A DNA stretch of 64,000 nt, from assembly GCA_964620675.1 (NCBI GenBank), contig CAZUJU010000009.1:14012-78011 (forward strand). The letters run 5' to 3'. The notes beneath the pieces are model-generated. The model was not told the origin of the DNA. It did no database searches and was given only the letters and a program-made list of their open reading frames with translations. Positions 44,422-52,021 of this stretch are shown here, piece after piece. Each line of letters begins with the position of its first letter. Position 1 is the first letter of the stretch. This DNA comes from CAYSFW01 sp964620675 (GTDB taxonomy: Bacteria; Pseudomonadota; Gammaproteobacteria; UWMA-0217). Position numbers and translations under genes: made by a program.

Positions 44422-46520
44422 GCGGAGTTTTCCGCGGGCGCAAGGCCGATCTTGCCGAGCGGTTGCACGGTAATTTCCGGCGCCAATTCCTGGAAGGAAA
44501 GCACGGGGACTTCGTAAAATTCGAGTTCGATCAGCTTGCGCAGATGGCGGCGCAATTCCATGGTCGTCAACAACACGACCCGGGAATAGTTGGCGAGACT
44601 GGCGCGTACGTTGGCGCGGATCGAACTCAGTAGCTGTTGCGAAACCTCGGGATCCAGCGCGAGGTAGCTGCCGGTTGGCGTCTGCCGCACACTGCCGCGC
44701 AACGTATCCTCGATCGCGGGATCGATGAGGTAGACCGGCAACAGATTATTGCCGGCGCTGAAGCGGTAACTGATCTGGCGCTTGAGACTGATCCGCACAT
44801 ATTCGCAGAGCTGCTCGGTGTTCTGCTCCTTGGGCGCCCACTCCACCAAGGCCTCGAGAATCAGCCGCAAATCGCGAATCGAGACGTCTTCAGCGACCAA
44901 CCGGCGCAGGATGTCGGCGAGTTTTCCCAAGGGTAAGGCGCGCAAGGCTTCCTTGATCAGTTCCGAATACTGCTGTTCGACCTGTTGCAGCATCTGGTGC
45001 GTTTCCTGGATCCCGACGAACTGACTGGCATTGCGATGCAGTACGTGCGCGAGGTGACGACTCAGGATTGCCGGCGGCGACAGGACTTCGATGCCGTGCG
45101 CGTTGAGTTGCGGCCGGTACTTGGGATCGATCCAGACGGCCGGCTTGCCCGGCAGAAACTCCTGATGAGCCTGCACCGGGATATTCAGAATCTGAAGATC
45201 CTCGACCCCGTGGGTCGACAACAAGCGGTTGATGCCAAGCGAACCCTTGCCGACCGGGATCTCGTGCACTGTGATGACGTAGCCGTCACGCTCGACCTCG
45301 GGTGTGAAGCGCATGTGCACCCCCGGGAACGGCACGCCCAGCCGTTGATGCAGCGCCTTGCGGACCTTCGCCAATTCTGGATTCAGCACCGCCGGCGCCA
45401 GCGCCGCGCGGGCGGATAAAGCGACGTCGAGCAACACCGGAACGTTGGGAGCCTGATCGCCCTTCGCATCGCCGGCAACCGCTGCCATCTTGCCATCGGA
45501 CGAGGAGAACCCAGAGACGTCCTCGACCAAGGCATGGGCCGGCGCATCGCGCATGCGGGTCAGGGTGAGCCCGATCGCACCGGTCACCGCGCCGAGAATC
45601 AGAAACACCGGGGCCGGAAAGCCCGGAATCATCGCGAACCCGACCATGATCGCCGCGCCGATCAGCAGCGCGTTGGGTTGCGCGAGCACCTGATTGCCGA
45701 TGTCGGCACCGAGATTGGAGCCATCTTCGGAAGCGACGCGGGTGACGATGATCCCCGCGGTGATCGCGATGAACAGCGCGGGGATCTGCGTCACGAGTCC
45801 GTCGCCGATGGTCAGGATCGAATACAGCTCGAGCGCGTCGCCGGTCTCCATGCCTTGCTGGAAAACTCCGATCGACAGGCCACCGATGATGTTGACCAAA
45901 ATTATCAGGATCCCCGCGATCGCGTCGCCCTTAACGAATTTCATCGCGCCGTCCATCGAGCCGTAGAGTTGGCTCTCGCGCTCGAGATTGGTGCGGCGCT
46001 TACGGGCCTGCTCGATCGTGATCAGGCCCGCGCGTAAATCGCTGTCGATGCTCATCTGCTTGCCGGGCATACCGTCGAGTGAGAATCGGGCGCTGACCTC
46101 GGCGACCCGTTCCGCGCCCTTGGTGACCACGATGAACTGAACCAGGGTGATGATTAGGAACACCACCAGACCGACGATCAGATTGCCGCCGACAACGAAA
46201 TCGCCGAAGGTGAAGATGATCGCGCCAGCGTCGGCCTGCAACAAAATCAGCCGCGTCGTGGTAATCGAAAGCGCCAGACGAAACAAGGTCGTCAGCAGCA
46301 GCACTGCGGGAAACGCCGAAAACGCAACTGGCGACTGGATATACACGGCGACCATCAGCAGCACCACCGAAGTACCGATATTGACGGCGACCAGAGTGTC
46401 GACGAGCCAGGTCGGAATCGGCAGGATCATCATGAAGATGATCGAAACCAGCATGATCGCCAGCGCGATGTCGCTGCGCCGCGTGAGCGCGAGTAGAGGG
46501 GTTTGCAGACTCAAAAACAT
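44418..46520 (-). CDS. sctV: Type III secretion export gate protein SctV
   Basis: The 700-residue product has about eight N-terminal membrane helices (about 15–330) with the FHIPEP-family signature around ARFSLDGMPGKQMSIDSDLRAGLI. A linker leads to the large cytoplasmic domain (about 365–700), which forms the nonameric ring (VPFPGVHMRFTPEVERDGYVI). It is full length and intact. Translation is coupled to sctY at its start (TAATG) and to sctN at its end. Confidence 0.95.
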   Translation of the reverse strand: MFLSLQTPLLALTRRSDIALAIMLVSIIFMMILPIPTWLVDTLVAVNIGTSVVLLMVAVYIQSPVAFSAFPAVLLLTTLFRLALSITTTRLILLQADAGAIIFTFGDFVVGGNLIVGLVVFLIITLVQFIVVTKGAERVAEVSARFSLDGMPGKQMSIDSDLRAGLITIEQARKRRTNLERESQLYGSMDGAMKFVKGDAIAGILIILVNIIGGLSIGVFQQGMETGDALELYSILTIGDGLVTQIPALFIAITAGIIVTRVASEDGSNLGADIGNQVLAQPNALLIGAAIMVGFAMIPGFPAPVFLILGAVTGAIGLTLTRMRDAPAHALVEDVSGFSSSDGKMAAVAGDAKGDQAPNVPVLLDVALSARAALAPAVLNPELAKVRKALHQRLGVPFPGVHMRFTPEVERDGYVITVHEIPVGKGSLGINRLLSTHGVEDLQILNIPVQAHQEFLPGKPAVWIDPKYRPQLNAHGIEVLSPPAILSRHLAHVLHRNASQFVGIQETHQMLQQVEQQYSELIKEALRALPLGKLADILRRLVAEDVSIRDLRLILEALVEWAPKEQNTEQLCEYVRISLKRQISYRFSAGNNLLPVYLIDPAIEDTLRGSVRQTPTGSYLALDPEVSQQLLSSIRANVRASLANYSRVVLLTTMELRRHLRKLIELEFYEVPVLSFQELAPEITVQPLGKIGLAPAENSA

Positions 46521-46891
46521 TAGGGGTGTCGTTGCTCGTGGATGAATGTGGTCATACTTTCGCGCGCTGTCTCGTGGTCCGCGCGGCCGGCAAGCGCGCG
46601 CGCCCTGAGGGCATGAAAAATCGGTGGCGGCGTCCCGGATGGGCGGGTCGTGTGCGCGAGCAGCACGAGCACGTCGTCGAACTCCGCCAGTTGCAACCGC
46701 GCGTAGGCCAACGACGCGGTGAGGTTCAGGTCGGTAGGGCGTAACGCGTGTAATGCAGTGAACAGGGTCTTGGCCTTGCCATACTGGCCGTGGCGGAGCA
46801 GCAGGTAGCCCAGTTGTTGCACCGCTGCGAACTGCGCGGGAGTGAGCGTGACGACATCGGAGGCCCGTACCTGGGGTGATTCGCGATTCAT
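46520..46891 (-). CDS. sctY: SctY-type (YscY) T3SS chaperone, TPR-like
   Basis: The 123-residue helical protein has TPR-like repeats (AAVQQLGYLLLRHGQYGKAKTLFTALHALRP, TDLNLTASLAYARLQLAEFDDVLVLL). YscY is a TPR chaperone of about 114 residues that binds YscX and the SctV cytoplasmic domain. The position immediately before sctV and after the sctX candidate matches the Yersinia order yscX–yscY–yscV. Sequence identity to YscY cannot be judged here. The ATG at 46891 is used; a start at 46915 adds eight residues. Confidence 0.75.
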   Translation of the reverse strand: MNRESPQVRASDVVTLTPAQFAAVQQLGYLLLRHGQYGKAKTLFTALHALRPTDLNLTASLAYARLQLAEFDDVLVLLAHTTRPSGTPPPIFHALRARALAGRADHETARESMTTFIHEQRHP

Positions 46892-46925
46892 CGTTGCTCG
46901 CTCCGCTGCGCCCAAACGCCGCGCC

Positions 46926-47291
46926 TCATCCGTGCCGCGCGTCTTTGCGCTGTTGTGACACCTCGCCGAGCAGCGTGAGTTCGTCGGCGAGCAAGGCGGC
47001 AGCTGATGCGAACTCGGGCCGATCGCCGCGCCGCGCGAGTCGCTCGAAGCGGGATTTTGCCGCGTCGAGCAGCGCGGTGTACTGTGAAGGCAGCATCAAA
47101 TATCGGTCGGAGACCGCCGGGCGTAATGTCGCCATTACATAAGCGTCGACGTTCCGGGTATTCGGAATCGCGGTGGAATTCGCCGGAGTGGACGAGGTTA
47201 ATTTCGTTCGGGCCGCCGGGTCGGTCGGCGGTCCGGCCGCGGAGAGGTGCGATCGTGGCGGGGTCGCGGATTCGATATTCGCGCTTGGCAC
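46926..47291 (-). CDS. sctX: Candidate SctX (YscX-like) T3SS protein
   Basis: The product of about 121 residues has a Ser/Thr/Pro-rich, probably disordered N-terminus, which suits a secreted protein. A helical C-terminal half follows (SQYTALLDAAKSRFERLARRG, FASAAALLADELTLLGEVSQQRK). YscX is about 122 residues, is itself secreted, and binds YscY. The call is from length, architecture and position before sctY, not from a clear motif. The start is a GTG without an obvious ribosome site, so the N-terminus is uncertain. Confidence 0.6.
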   Translation of the reverse strand: MPSANIESATPPRSHLSAAGPPTDPAARTKLTSSTPANSTAIPNTRNVDAYVMATLRPAVSDRYLMLPSQYTALLDAAKSRFERLARRGDRPEFASAAALLADELTLLGEVSQQRKDARHG

Positions 47292-47336
47292 AGGGGTTGG
47301 TTTCCACTCGGGTTATCGGATTGTGGTTTCGATCGA

Positions 47337-47693
47337 TCAGGTGAGCTGGGTACCATGCGGTTCGCTCCAATCCGCCGGTAGCGTAGGCGCAAACGGCAGG
47401 AGTCGATCCAGCCCGACGCCGCGCAAGACCGCCTCGGCATCACCGCTTGCCGTGACGATACGCAAGGAGCCGCGTTCGCGGAAACCCAGGTACACCGCAA
47501 GAATCAATTTCAAGCCTGCGCTCGTGACGCAGCTGAGATCCCGGCAATCCAGCGCGAGATGCTGAATCTCACTGTCCTGTAGCGCGCGGGCGACATGCTC
47601 GAGGTCGGGGCTGGTGGTCGCATCGAGCGAGCCGCGCAAGTGAATGACCGCCCGGCCATCGCTTTGTCTGGTTTCGATTTTCAATCCGCTCAT
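47337..47693 (-). CDS. STAS-domain protein (anti-sigma factor antagonist type) at the head of the T3SS operon
   Basis: The 118-residue product is a single STAS domain: IETRQSDGRAVIHLRGSLDATTSP, then HLALDCRDLSCVTSAGLKLILAVY, where the Ser after VT is the expected phospho-acceptor position. SpoIIAA-like proteins control sigma factors or partner kinases through this serine. No kinase or phosphatase gene is near. It is 45 bp upstream of sctX and is the first gene of the minus operon, so a switch role in T3SS expression or activity is possible. Confidence 0.85.
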   Translation of the reverse strand: MSGLKIETRQSDGRAVIHLRGSLDATTSPDLEHVARALQDSEIQHLALDCRDLSCVTSAGLKLILAVYLGFRERGSLRIVTASGDAEAVLRGVGLDRLLPFAPTLPADWSEPHGTQLT

Positions 47694-47883
47694 GTTCCGG
47701 TCGCTGTTATTCTGTTGTGGGTGCCAAAAGGCCACCCGAGACGTCTCGTGTTCGGCGTTGCGACGCGAGAGGGCTGCGAGGCGGTCGGCACGCGCTCAAG
47801 CTGAAAATGCCGAACGCGACCCCGTTTCGTCGTCCTGCCCGCAGGTAACGTCTGCCCCGTCAGCTGCGTAGCCGGTCGCTGCT

Positions 47884-47913
47884 ATGAGACTGCGGAAGAC
47901 GGTGGTTGGTTCC
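47884..47913 (-). promoter_or_regulatory. Putative ECF-sigma-type promoter, STAS–sctX–Y–V–N–O operon
   Basis: On the minus strand GGAACCA (47913–47907) is followed after 16 bases by GTCTCAT (47890–47884). The -35 fits the GGAAC core used by sigma-E and HrpL-like ECF factors. The start codon of the STAS gene is about 190 bases downstream. Motif recognition by eye only. Confidence 0.35.
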
Positions 47914-47988
47914 CGCGAAATGTCGGCGAGCTATAACGAAAGTCATAATGGCCCACCGCGGCAAGGACTAACAAACAAAACGTTTTTG

Positions 47989-48017
47989 GGAACTATTGCG
48001 TCGGCCGGAAGTCGAAA
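47989..48017 (+). promoter_or_regulatory. Putative ECF-sigma-type promoter, sctC–D–E operon
   Basis: GGAACTA (47989–47995), a 15-base spacer, then GTCGAAA (48011–48017). This resembles the sigma-E consensus (GGAACTT and GTCAAA). The sctC ATG lies 38 bases after the -10, a usual leader length. It pairs with a similar motif on the other strand. Confidence 0.4.
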
Positions 48018-48054
48018 TCAGCCACAAGCAACCCGATCGTCATGAATTCCAGCC

Positions 48055-48726
48055 ATGAATTGTTCTAGACCTAGCGGTACGCGAACGCTGCGACTGTTGA
48101 GCTTCGCATTCGGCGTGTGCGGCCTTTTTTTAGTCACCCCTGTTCAGGCAGCCGAGATTCCGTGGACGACGAAAACGTACTCGCACTATTCCAACAGCGA
48201 GCCGCTGCGCAACATGGTCAACAGCTTTTTCGGTAGCCACGGCGTTCCCGCTATCGTGAGCAAGAAGATCAAGGACGTCGTCAGCTTGAGTTTCAGCGAC
48301 ATATCGAACGACGAAGTGCTGGAGCGGTTGGCGAAGACCTATAATCTCACCTGGTACTACGACGGCAATGTCGTCTATGTTTATCACATAGACGAGATTC
48401 AAACCGGAACGCTGATGCTCAAGCATATCAGTGTCAAGGAATTCACCGATGCGATCGAGCGCATGGGAATCTACGATCCGCGCATATCCTGGACCCTTTC
48501 GGAGCGCGACGGTTTGCTGCATTTCGCCGGCCCTGCGCGGTACGTCGAAATGGTCATGGAATCCGCCAAAGTCATTGATCGCGCGCCGGTGGCGCAAGCG
48601 CTCGGCGTCGCCTATCGCTGGATTGACGCGCGCGGGGTCAGAAACTTGAGTTCCGCGCCGCCGTCGAAGGATGTCGTCAACTACGAAGTGGTGGACCTCG
48701 GTACGTTTCAGGTACAAGCGCGGTAA
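48055..48726 (+). CDS. sctC: T3SS secretin N-terminal-domain protein (SctC N0–N1 only, RhcC1-like)
   Basis: The 223-residue product has a signal peptide (RLLSFAFGVCGLFLVTPVQAA). SctC-type N0 and N1 domains follow: YSHYSNSEPLRNMVNSFFGSHGV, SFSDISNDEVLERLAKTYNLTWYYDGNVVYVY, then LKHISVKEFTDAIERMGI and DGLLHFAGPARYVEMVMESAKVI. A complete SctC continues for 300–450 residues with N3 and the outer-membrane barrel; here a TAA ends the gene and sctD follows 6 bp later. Rhizobial T3SSs split the secretin into RhcC1 (this part) and RhcC2, so a separate barrel gene elsewhere is plausible. Confidence 0.82.
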   Translation: MNCSRPSGTRTLRLLSFAFGVCGLFLVTPVQAAEIPWTTKTYSHYSNSEPLRNMVNSFFGSHGVPAIVSKKIKDVVSLSFSDISNDEVLERLAKTYNLTWYYDGNVVYVYHIDEIQTGTLMLKHISVKEFTDAIERMGIYDPRISWTLSERDGLLHFAGPARYVEMVMESAKVIDRAPVAQALGVAYRWIDARGVRNLSSAPPSKDVVNYEVVDLGTFQVQAR

Positions 48727-48732
48727 TATGAT

Positions 48733-50124
48733 ATGAGGGGCAACACGGCGACCGCGGCGCAAAAATCGTTTGCTTGGGAGGCATCGAGGCAGGGGCACAC
48801 CGAGGCGCGAAAATGCTTCATGCGCGTGCTTTCGGGTCCGAACAAGGGCGCCGTGGCGCTGATCCGCGAAGGTGTTCACCGTGTAGGCGCTTCGTTCGAA
48901 AATGATTTCGTGTTGATGGGGCCTGGTGTAAACAAACATCACCTTGAGTTGCGTTTCGTCGATGGTGTGGTTTCGGTACGAACGATCTCGGGTGACGTTG
49001 AGATCTCCGGGCGCGCGGTGGGCGAGAATCCGGTGACGGTATTCCCGGGATCGATTTTGTCGCTCGGGAGCGTCGATCTCCTGATCAACGTGAAAGCAGC
49101 GCCGCGACAGCCGCCGCGTGGCGCTCGCGGCGGTTCGGCCAAGCGTGCCTTTTTGCGGGGTGAGGATTGGCTCAGGCATGCACGCCTTTTCGAAGATACA
49201 AGTCCGGGACAACCCAGGCGATTGCGTTTGCCAAATCTTACGCGGATCGTGGTATTGGGAATACTGGCGGCTTTTTTGATGCTCTCGCTCACCGGAAAGG
49301 ACGTGGTTGGAGGCCATCGCCCCGCGGTCGCGCCGCAACCGACGGCACCGCAAGTATTGACCAGCGTCTTGGCGGCGTTGCCTGCGGATGCCGAGGTCGC
49401 AGTGCAGCAGTCCGGCGGTGGCCGCACCCAGGTGGTTGGGCATGTATTGACATCGGATCAAGTGCGCACCTTGCGTAAGGCCCTCGATGAATCTGGAAGC
49501 GCGGCCGACTTACGCGTGATCAGTACCGAGGAACTCGCCGCGTCCGCGCGGAAGGTATTGAGCGCGCTCGGGTTGAACGGAATAACGGTCATGCCGTCGG
49601 CACCCGGAAAGTTGGCGTGGTCGGGAATGGTCCGGCACCCGGATGAATTGCACGCGGCGTTGGTGACGATCAAGAGCGATATTCCGCGCATCCTGGATAT
49701 CAACACCAAGGACGTATTGACCCTGCCGGTACTGGCCGATGAACTCTCGGGTGCGCTTGCCGAAGTTGAGCCTCTACGCCATTTAAAAGTTTCAATTGAT
49801 GACACTCGACTACATGTAAGCGGCGTACTATCGAATTCAGGCCAAGCCGATCTCGACGAGTTACTGGCGCGTTTCATGATCAGCCGGAACGGTGTGCCGG
49901 ACGTGCGTAACGAAACACGGATCAATCAGACACAGGATTTTCGACTGAATATCAAAAGCATCAGCGTCGGCGGCAATGCGATACTGGAGCTGGTCGATGG
50001 GCAGAAGTACGGCGAAGGTTCGACCTTAAGCAATGGCATGGTACTAGAGAAAATATCGATGTCGTCGCTGATTCTGAAAGATGGTTCCAATTCAATTGAA
50101 TATTCGGTAGGTGAGCGCAAATGA
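48733..50124 (+). CDS. sctD: T3SS inner-membrane ring protein SctD with FHA domain
   Basis: The 463-residue product has an N-terminal cytoplasmic FHA domain (about 30–120: MRVLSGPNKGAVALIREG, GASFENDFVLMGPGV, KHHLELRFVDGVVSV). One membrane helix follows at about 168–186 (IVVLGILAAFLMLSLTG), then a periplasmic part with ring-building motifs. This matches SctD of the YscD/CdsD group. A start at 48820 (MRVLSG) is also possible, because neither ATG has a strong ribosome site. It overlaps sctE by 4 bp. Confidence 0.88.
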   Translation: MRGNTATAAQKSFAWEASRQGHTEARKCFMRVLSGPNKGAVALIREGVHRVGASFENDFVLMGPGVNKHHLELRFVDGVVSVRTISGDVEISGRAVGENPVTVFPGSILSLGSVDLLINVKAAPRQPPRGARGGSAKRAFLRGEDWLRHARLFEDTSPGQPRRLRLPNLTRIVVLGILAAFLMLSLTGKDVVGGHRPAVAPQPTAPQVLTSVLAALPADAEVAVQQSGGGRTQVVGHVLTSDQVRTLRKALDESGSAADLRVISTEELAASARKVLSALGLNGITVMPSAPGKLAWSGMVRHPDELHAALVTIKSDIPRILDINTKDVLTLPVLADELSGALAEVEPLRHLKVSIDDTRLHVSGVLSNSGQADLDELLARFMISRNGVPDVRNETRINQTQDFRLNIKSISVGGNAILELVDGQKYGEGSTLSNGMVLEKISMSSLILKDGSNSIEYSVGERK

Positions 50125-50360
50125 GTCAGACAGAGGGTGCGTATTTGAATCTTGAGGTTCAACTCAAGGATGATCGGCAGGGTGTTTTACGGGATACAAT
50201 TCTCGGGGAATTGCAGGAGGAATCGCGCAAGGTCAGATCCCTGATCAATGCGGGTGTCAGTCCAGATGATTACAAGAAGTTGAGCAGCGTTCTGATAGCC
50301 TATGAAAAGGCGCAGTATGTGGTTGAACAGATGTGGCCCAAGCTACAGAAGCTGAATTGA
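50121..50360 (+). CDS. sctE: SctE-like (YscE/CdsE) needle co-chaperone
   Basis: The 79-residue, wholly helical protein (RQGVLRDTILGELQEESRKVRSLI, YKKLSSVLIAYEKAQYVVEQMWPKL) resembles the two-helix YscE/PscE chaperones in size and helix pattern. In Pseudomonas and Yersinia SctE, SctF and SctG form a soluble complex that keeps the needle subunit unpolymerised. It is coupled to sctD by ATGA and precedes the needle-position gene, as in both ysc and Chlamydia loci. Confidence 0.75.
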   Translation: MSQTEGAYLNLEVQLKDDRQGVLRDTILGELQEESRKVRSLINAGVSPDDYKKLSSVLIAYEKAQYVVEQMWPKLQKLN

Positions 50361-50506
50361 TCGGACGCGGTGGATACGGGCGGTTGGCGACGTGTCACGG
50401 TAAGCATGAGTCCTGGTATCAGGGGTCAATCGCCAACGGTGTTTTGGCCACGAACGTCAATCGAGTGGAGCGTCGCGGCATGTTTGACTGTGCTAACGAT
50501 TAAGGC

Positions 50507-50533
50507 GTACCGGAATCGGTACTTCAAAGTACC
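50507..50533 (+). promoter_or_regulatory. Two mutually exclusive small hairpins in the leader of the needle-position gene
   Basis: GTACC (50507–50511) can pair with GGTAC (50518–50522); alternatively GGTACT (50518–50523) can pair with AGTACC (50528–50533). The central arm is shared, so only one hairpin forms at a time. The element ends 9 bases before the agagg ribosome site (50543–50547). Stems are only 5–6 bp. Confidence 0.35.
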
Positions 50534-50554
50534 AATAACCTTAGAGGTGTGACA

Positions 50555-50779
50555 ATGGGTAGTGAACTTTCAGGCGCAATGAGTTCGGCTGAGGCGAATT
50601 TCAGCCAGATGTTGAGCGCGCAAACGCAGATGCAAAACGCCGCAATGAACTTTCAGATGCAATCAACAGTGGAAAAAATGAAGTTCGATACCACCAAATC
50701 TGGCATCGAACGCATCGCCAGCGTCGCGGAATCGATGTCACAGATGACCGATCAACAATCGCAGCAAATCGCGCGATAA
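50555..50779 (+). CDS. Small T3SS protein in the needle-subunit (SctF) position
   Basis: The 74-residue product is rich in Met, Gln and Ser and is predicted helical throughout (AEANFSQMLSAQTQMQNAAM, FDTTKSGIERIASVAESMSQM). It lies between the sctE-like and sctG-like genes, where needle protein SctF is encoded in ysc and Chlamydia loci, and its size is near that of needle subunits (80–87). However, it has no Trp and lacks the central Pro-containing turn usual in needle proteins. Start ATG 50555 has agagg well placed. A divergent needle subunit or a different secreted filament protein are both possible. Confidence 0.55.
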   Translation: MGSELSGAMSSAEANFSQMLSAQTQMQNAAMNFQMQSTVEKMKFDTTKSGIERIASVAESMSQMTDQQSQQIAR

Positions 50780-50810
50780 AGGGATCGACTGGATGCCGGC
50801 GCAGCGAGCG

Positions 50811-50832
50811 ATCGCCCGTTGCGCCGGGCGAT
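50811..50832 (+). promoter_or_regulatory. Perfect hairpin between needle-position gene and sctG
   Basis: ATCGCCCG (50811–50818) pairs perfectly with CGGGCGAT (50825–50832) around a 6-base loop. It is 32 bases after the upstream stop codon and no T-run follows. It may be a 3'-end stabiliser that allows higher expression of the preceding small gene than of the ones after it. Confidence 0.45.
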
Positions 50833-50865
50833 ATAGAATGGCATTTGAGCAGGACGGAGTGAGAT

Positions 50866-51234
50866 ATGTACGACGTAGATGTCGAGATTTTGCGGCGGCT
50901 TTCAGAAATCGGGTATATGGCGAGTTTCAAGGGTTTTCCACAGGAAGGCGAGGAGATCATGGAGGGCGTGTACGCGCTGAAGCCGGAGCAGGTACCGGTG
51001 CAGATCGGTCTAGCGGTCGCGAAGATTTCCGCGGCCAAGTACGCGGATGCGATTCGGATTCTCGGTGAGATTGTCACGACGGGCGACCCGGATAACCTGA
51101 CCGCGAAGTGCTTTCTGGGCTTGGCGCTCAAAGAGTTTGGCAAGATTAACGAGGCCGGAGAAATTCTGCGGGATGTCAGTACGCGCGGAGACGTCAATCA
51201 GAAAGCGGTTGCTTCGGTTTATTTACAGGATTGA
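50866..51234 (+). CDS. sctG: SctG-like (YscG) TPR chaperone
   Basis: The 122-residue protein is built of TPR-like helices (EILRRLSEIGYMASFKGFPQEGEEIMEGVYAL, QIGLAVAKISAAKYADAIRILGEIV, KCFLGLALKEFGKINEAGEIL). YscG/PscG are TPR chaperones of about 115 residues that bind the needle subunit together with SctE. The assignment is from fold, length and gene order. A second gene in the window with similar TPR layout is sctY, encoded in the other operon. Confidence 0.75.
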   Translation: MYDVDVEILRRLSEIGYMASFKGFPQEGEEIMEGVYALKPEQVPVQIGLAVAKISAAKYADAIRILGEIVTTGDPDNLTAKCFLGLALKEFGKINEAGEILRDVSTRGDVNQKAVASVYLQD

Positions 51235-51343
51235 TCAGCTCCGATGGGTGATCCGGCATTTGCCGATTTCGCGTGGAGTTTGAATGGTACTTAGCGACGG
51301 TGTAATTCACCGAGCGATGGCGTGACGTGAAAGGTGTACAAAC

Positions 51344-51964
51344 ATGATCGAAGGCGTATCTCCGCAGCAATTACTAACGGACTCGTTTCTGTCCGGTACG
51401 ACTGCCGGGCGCATGCAACCGCCTTCGCCGGCGGCGATCGAGTATTTCGACCGACAGCTCGCGGGCGCCGCGTCGCAGGACCGCAGCGTCGCTTCCGGTT
51501 CGCTTGACACGGGTTTGCAGGGCGCTGCCCGAGTTCCGCAGGGGGAGTCCGCAAACTTCGACGTCATGAATCGGCTGGCAGGTATCAATAACGAATACGA
51601 AGGCGTCGTGCAGCGACTTCAGGATTGGCCAACGTTTCGTACCTACATGGAGCAACACGGCATTCTCGACGACAGCCCACTCGCTGAGCAGTCCGGACCT
51701 AAACATGTGTCGAATGTCGACGAAGCGACGGGGGCGGGACTTGATCGCAAGGCGACGATCGAGGATTACGTCAGGGAGGGGATCGAGCGCATGGAGCAAA
51801 TGCATCAGACCACCCAGGCGTACTACGGCGCGGGTGCCGAATATACGCAAGACTCGGCGCGCTGGTTCATGAGCACGGAGTTTTGGTTGACCAAGATCAA
51901 GGTGCTGACTTCAGCGGTTTCTCAAGCAGGAACTGCGGTTCGAACGCTATTTACGAGCCAGTAG
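51344..51964 (+). CDS. sctI: SctI-like T3SS inner rod protein (long form)
   Basis: The 206-residue protein has a C-terminal helix typical of SctI rods (TEFWLTKIKVLTSAVSQAGTAVRTLFTSQ ends exactly at the C-terminus, shown here by its final residues AVRTLFTSQ). The conserved helix–turn–helix layout is expected over the last 60–70 residues. SctI proteins are usually 80–140 residues; the N-terminal 130 residues here are Ser/Pro/Gly-rich with a second helical segment (IEDYVREGIERMEQMHQTT). Position after sctG fits. The call is tentative because only the C-terminal pattern supports it. Confidence 0.65.
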   Translation: MIEGVSPQQLLTDSFLSGTTAGRMQPPSPAAIEYFDRQLAGAASQDRSVASGSLDTGLQGAARVPQGESANFDVMNRLAGINNEYEGVVQRLQDWPTFRTYMEQHGILDDSPLAEQSGPKHVSNVDEATGAGLDRKATIEDYVREGIERMEQMHQTTQAYYGAGAEYTQDSARWFMSTEFWLTKIKVLTSAVSQAGTAVRTLFTSQ

Positions 51965-51995
51965 CCCAAGCTACGGAACTGCGGTGAGGAATGGT

Positions 51996-52021
51996 CCCGG
52001 CTTCGTTTGCGTTAAGCCGGG
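51996..52021 (+). terminator. Perfect stem-loop after the sctI-like gene
   Basis: CCCGGCTT (51996–52003) pairs with AAGCCGGG (52014–52021) around a 10-base loop, 32 bases after the stop. There is no T-run, so it is not a canonical Rho-independent terminator. Confidence 0.35.

Larger units (their letters stand above)
47694..48054. other. Divergent control region of the two T3SS operons
   Basis: These 361 bp separate the STAS gene (minus) from sctC (plus). No credible gene is present. It is AT-richer than its surroundings from about 47930 to 48000 (for example aacaaacaaaacgttttt), as expected of a control region. It holds the two ECF-like promoter motifs listed separately. Confidence 0.6.

Noticed and set aside
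47908..48030. HrpL-type hrp box (GGAACC-N16-CCAC)
   Set aside because: GGAAC boxes are present, but no CCAC lies at the right spacing on the same strand; an ECF sigma-E-like reading fits better.
48130..49461. Minus-strand reading frame of 443 codons across sctC and sctD
   Set aside because: It lies antisense to two genes with signal peptide, FHA domain and membrane helix; it has no recognisable domain.
50370..50552. 60-codon frame between sctE and the needle-position gene
   Set aside because: No ribosome site, no plausible T3SS features, and it covers the leader hairpins.
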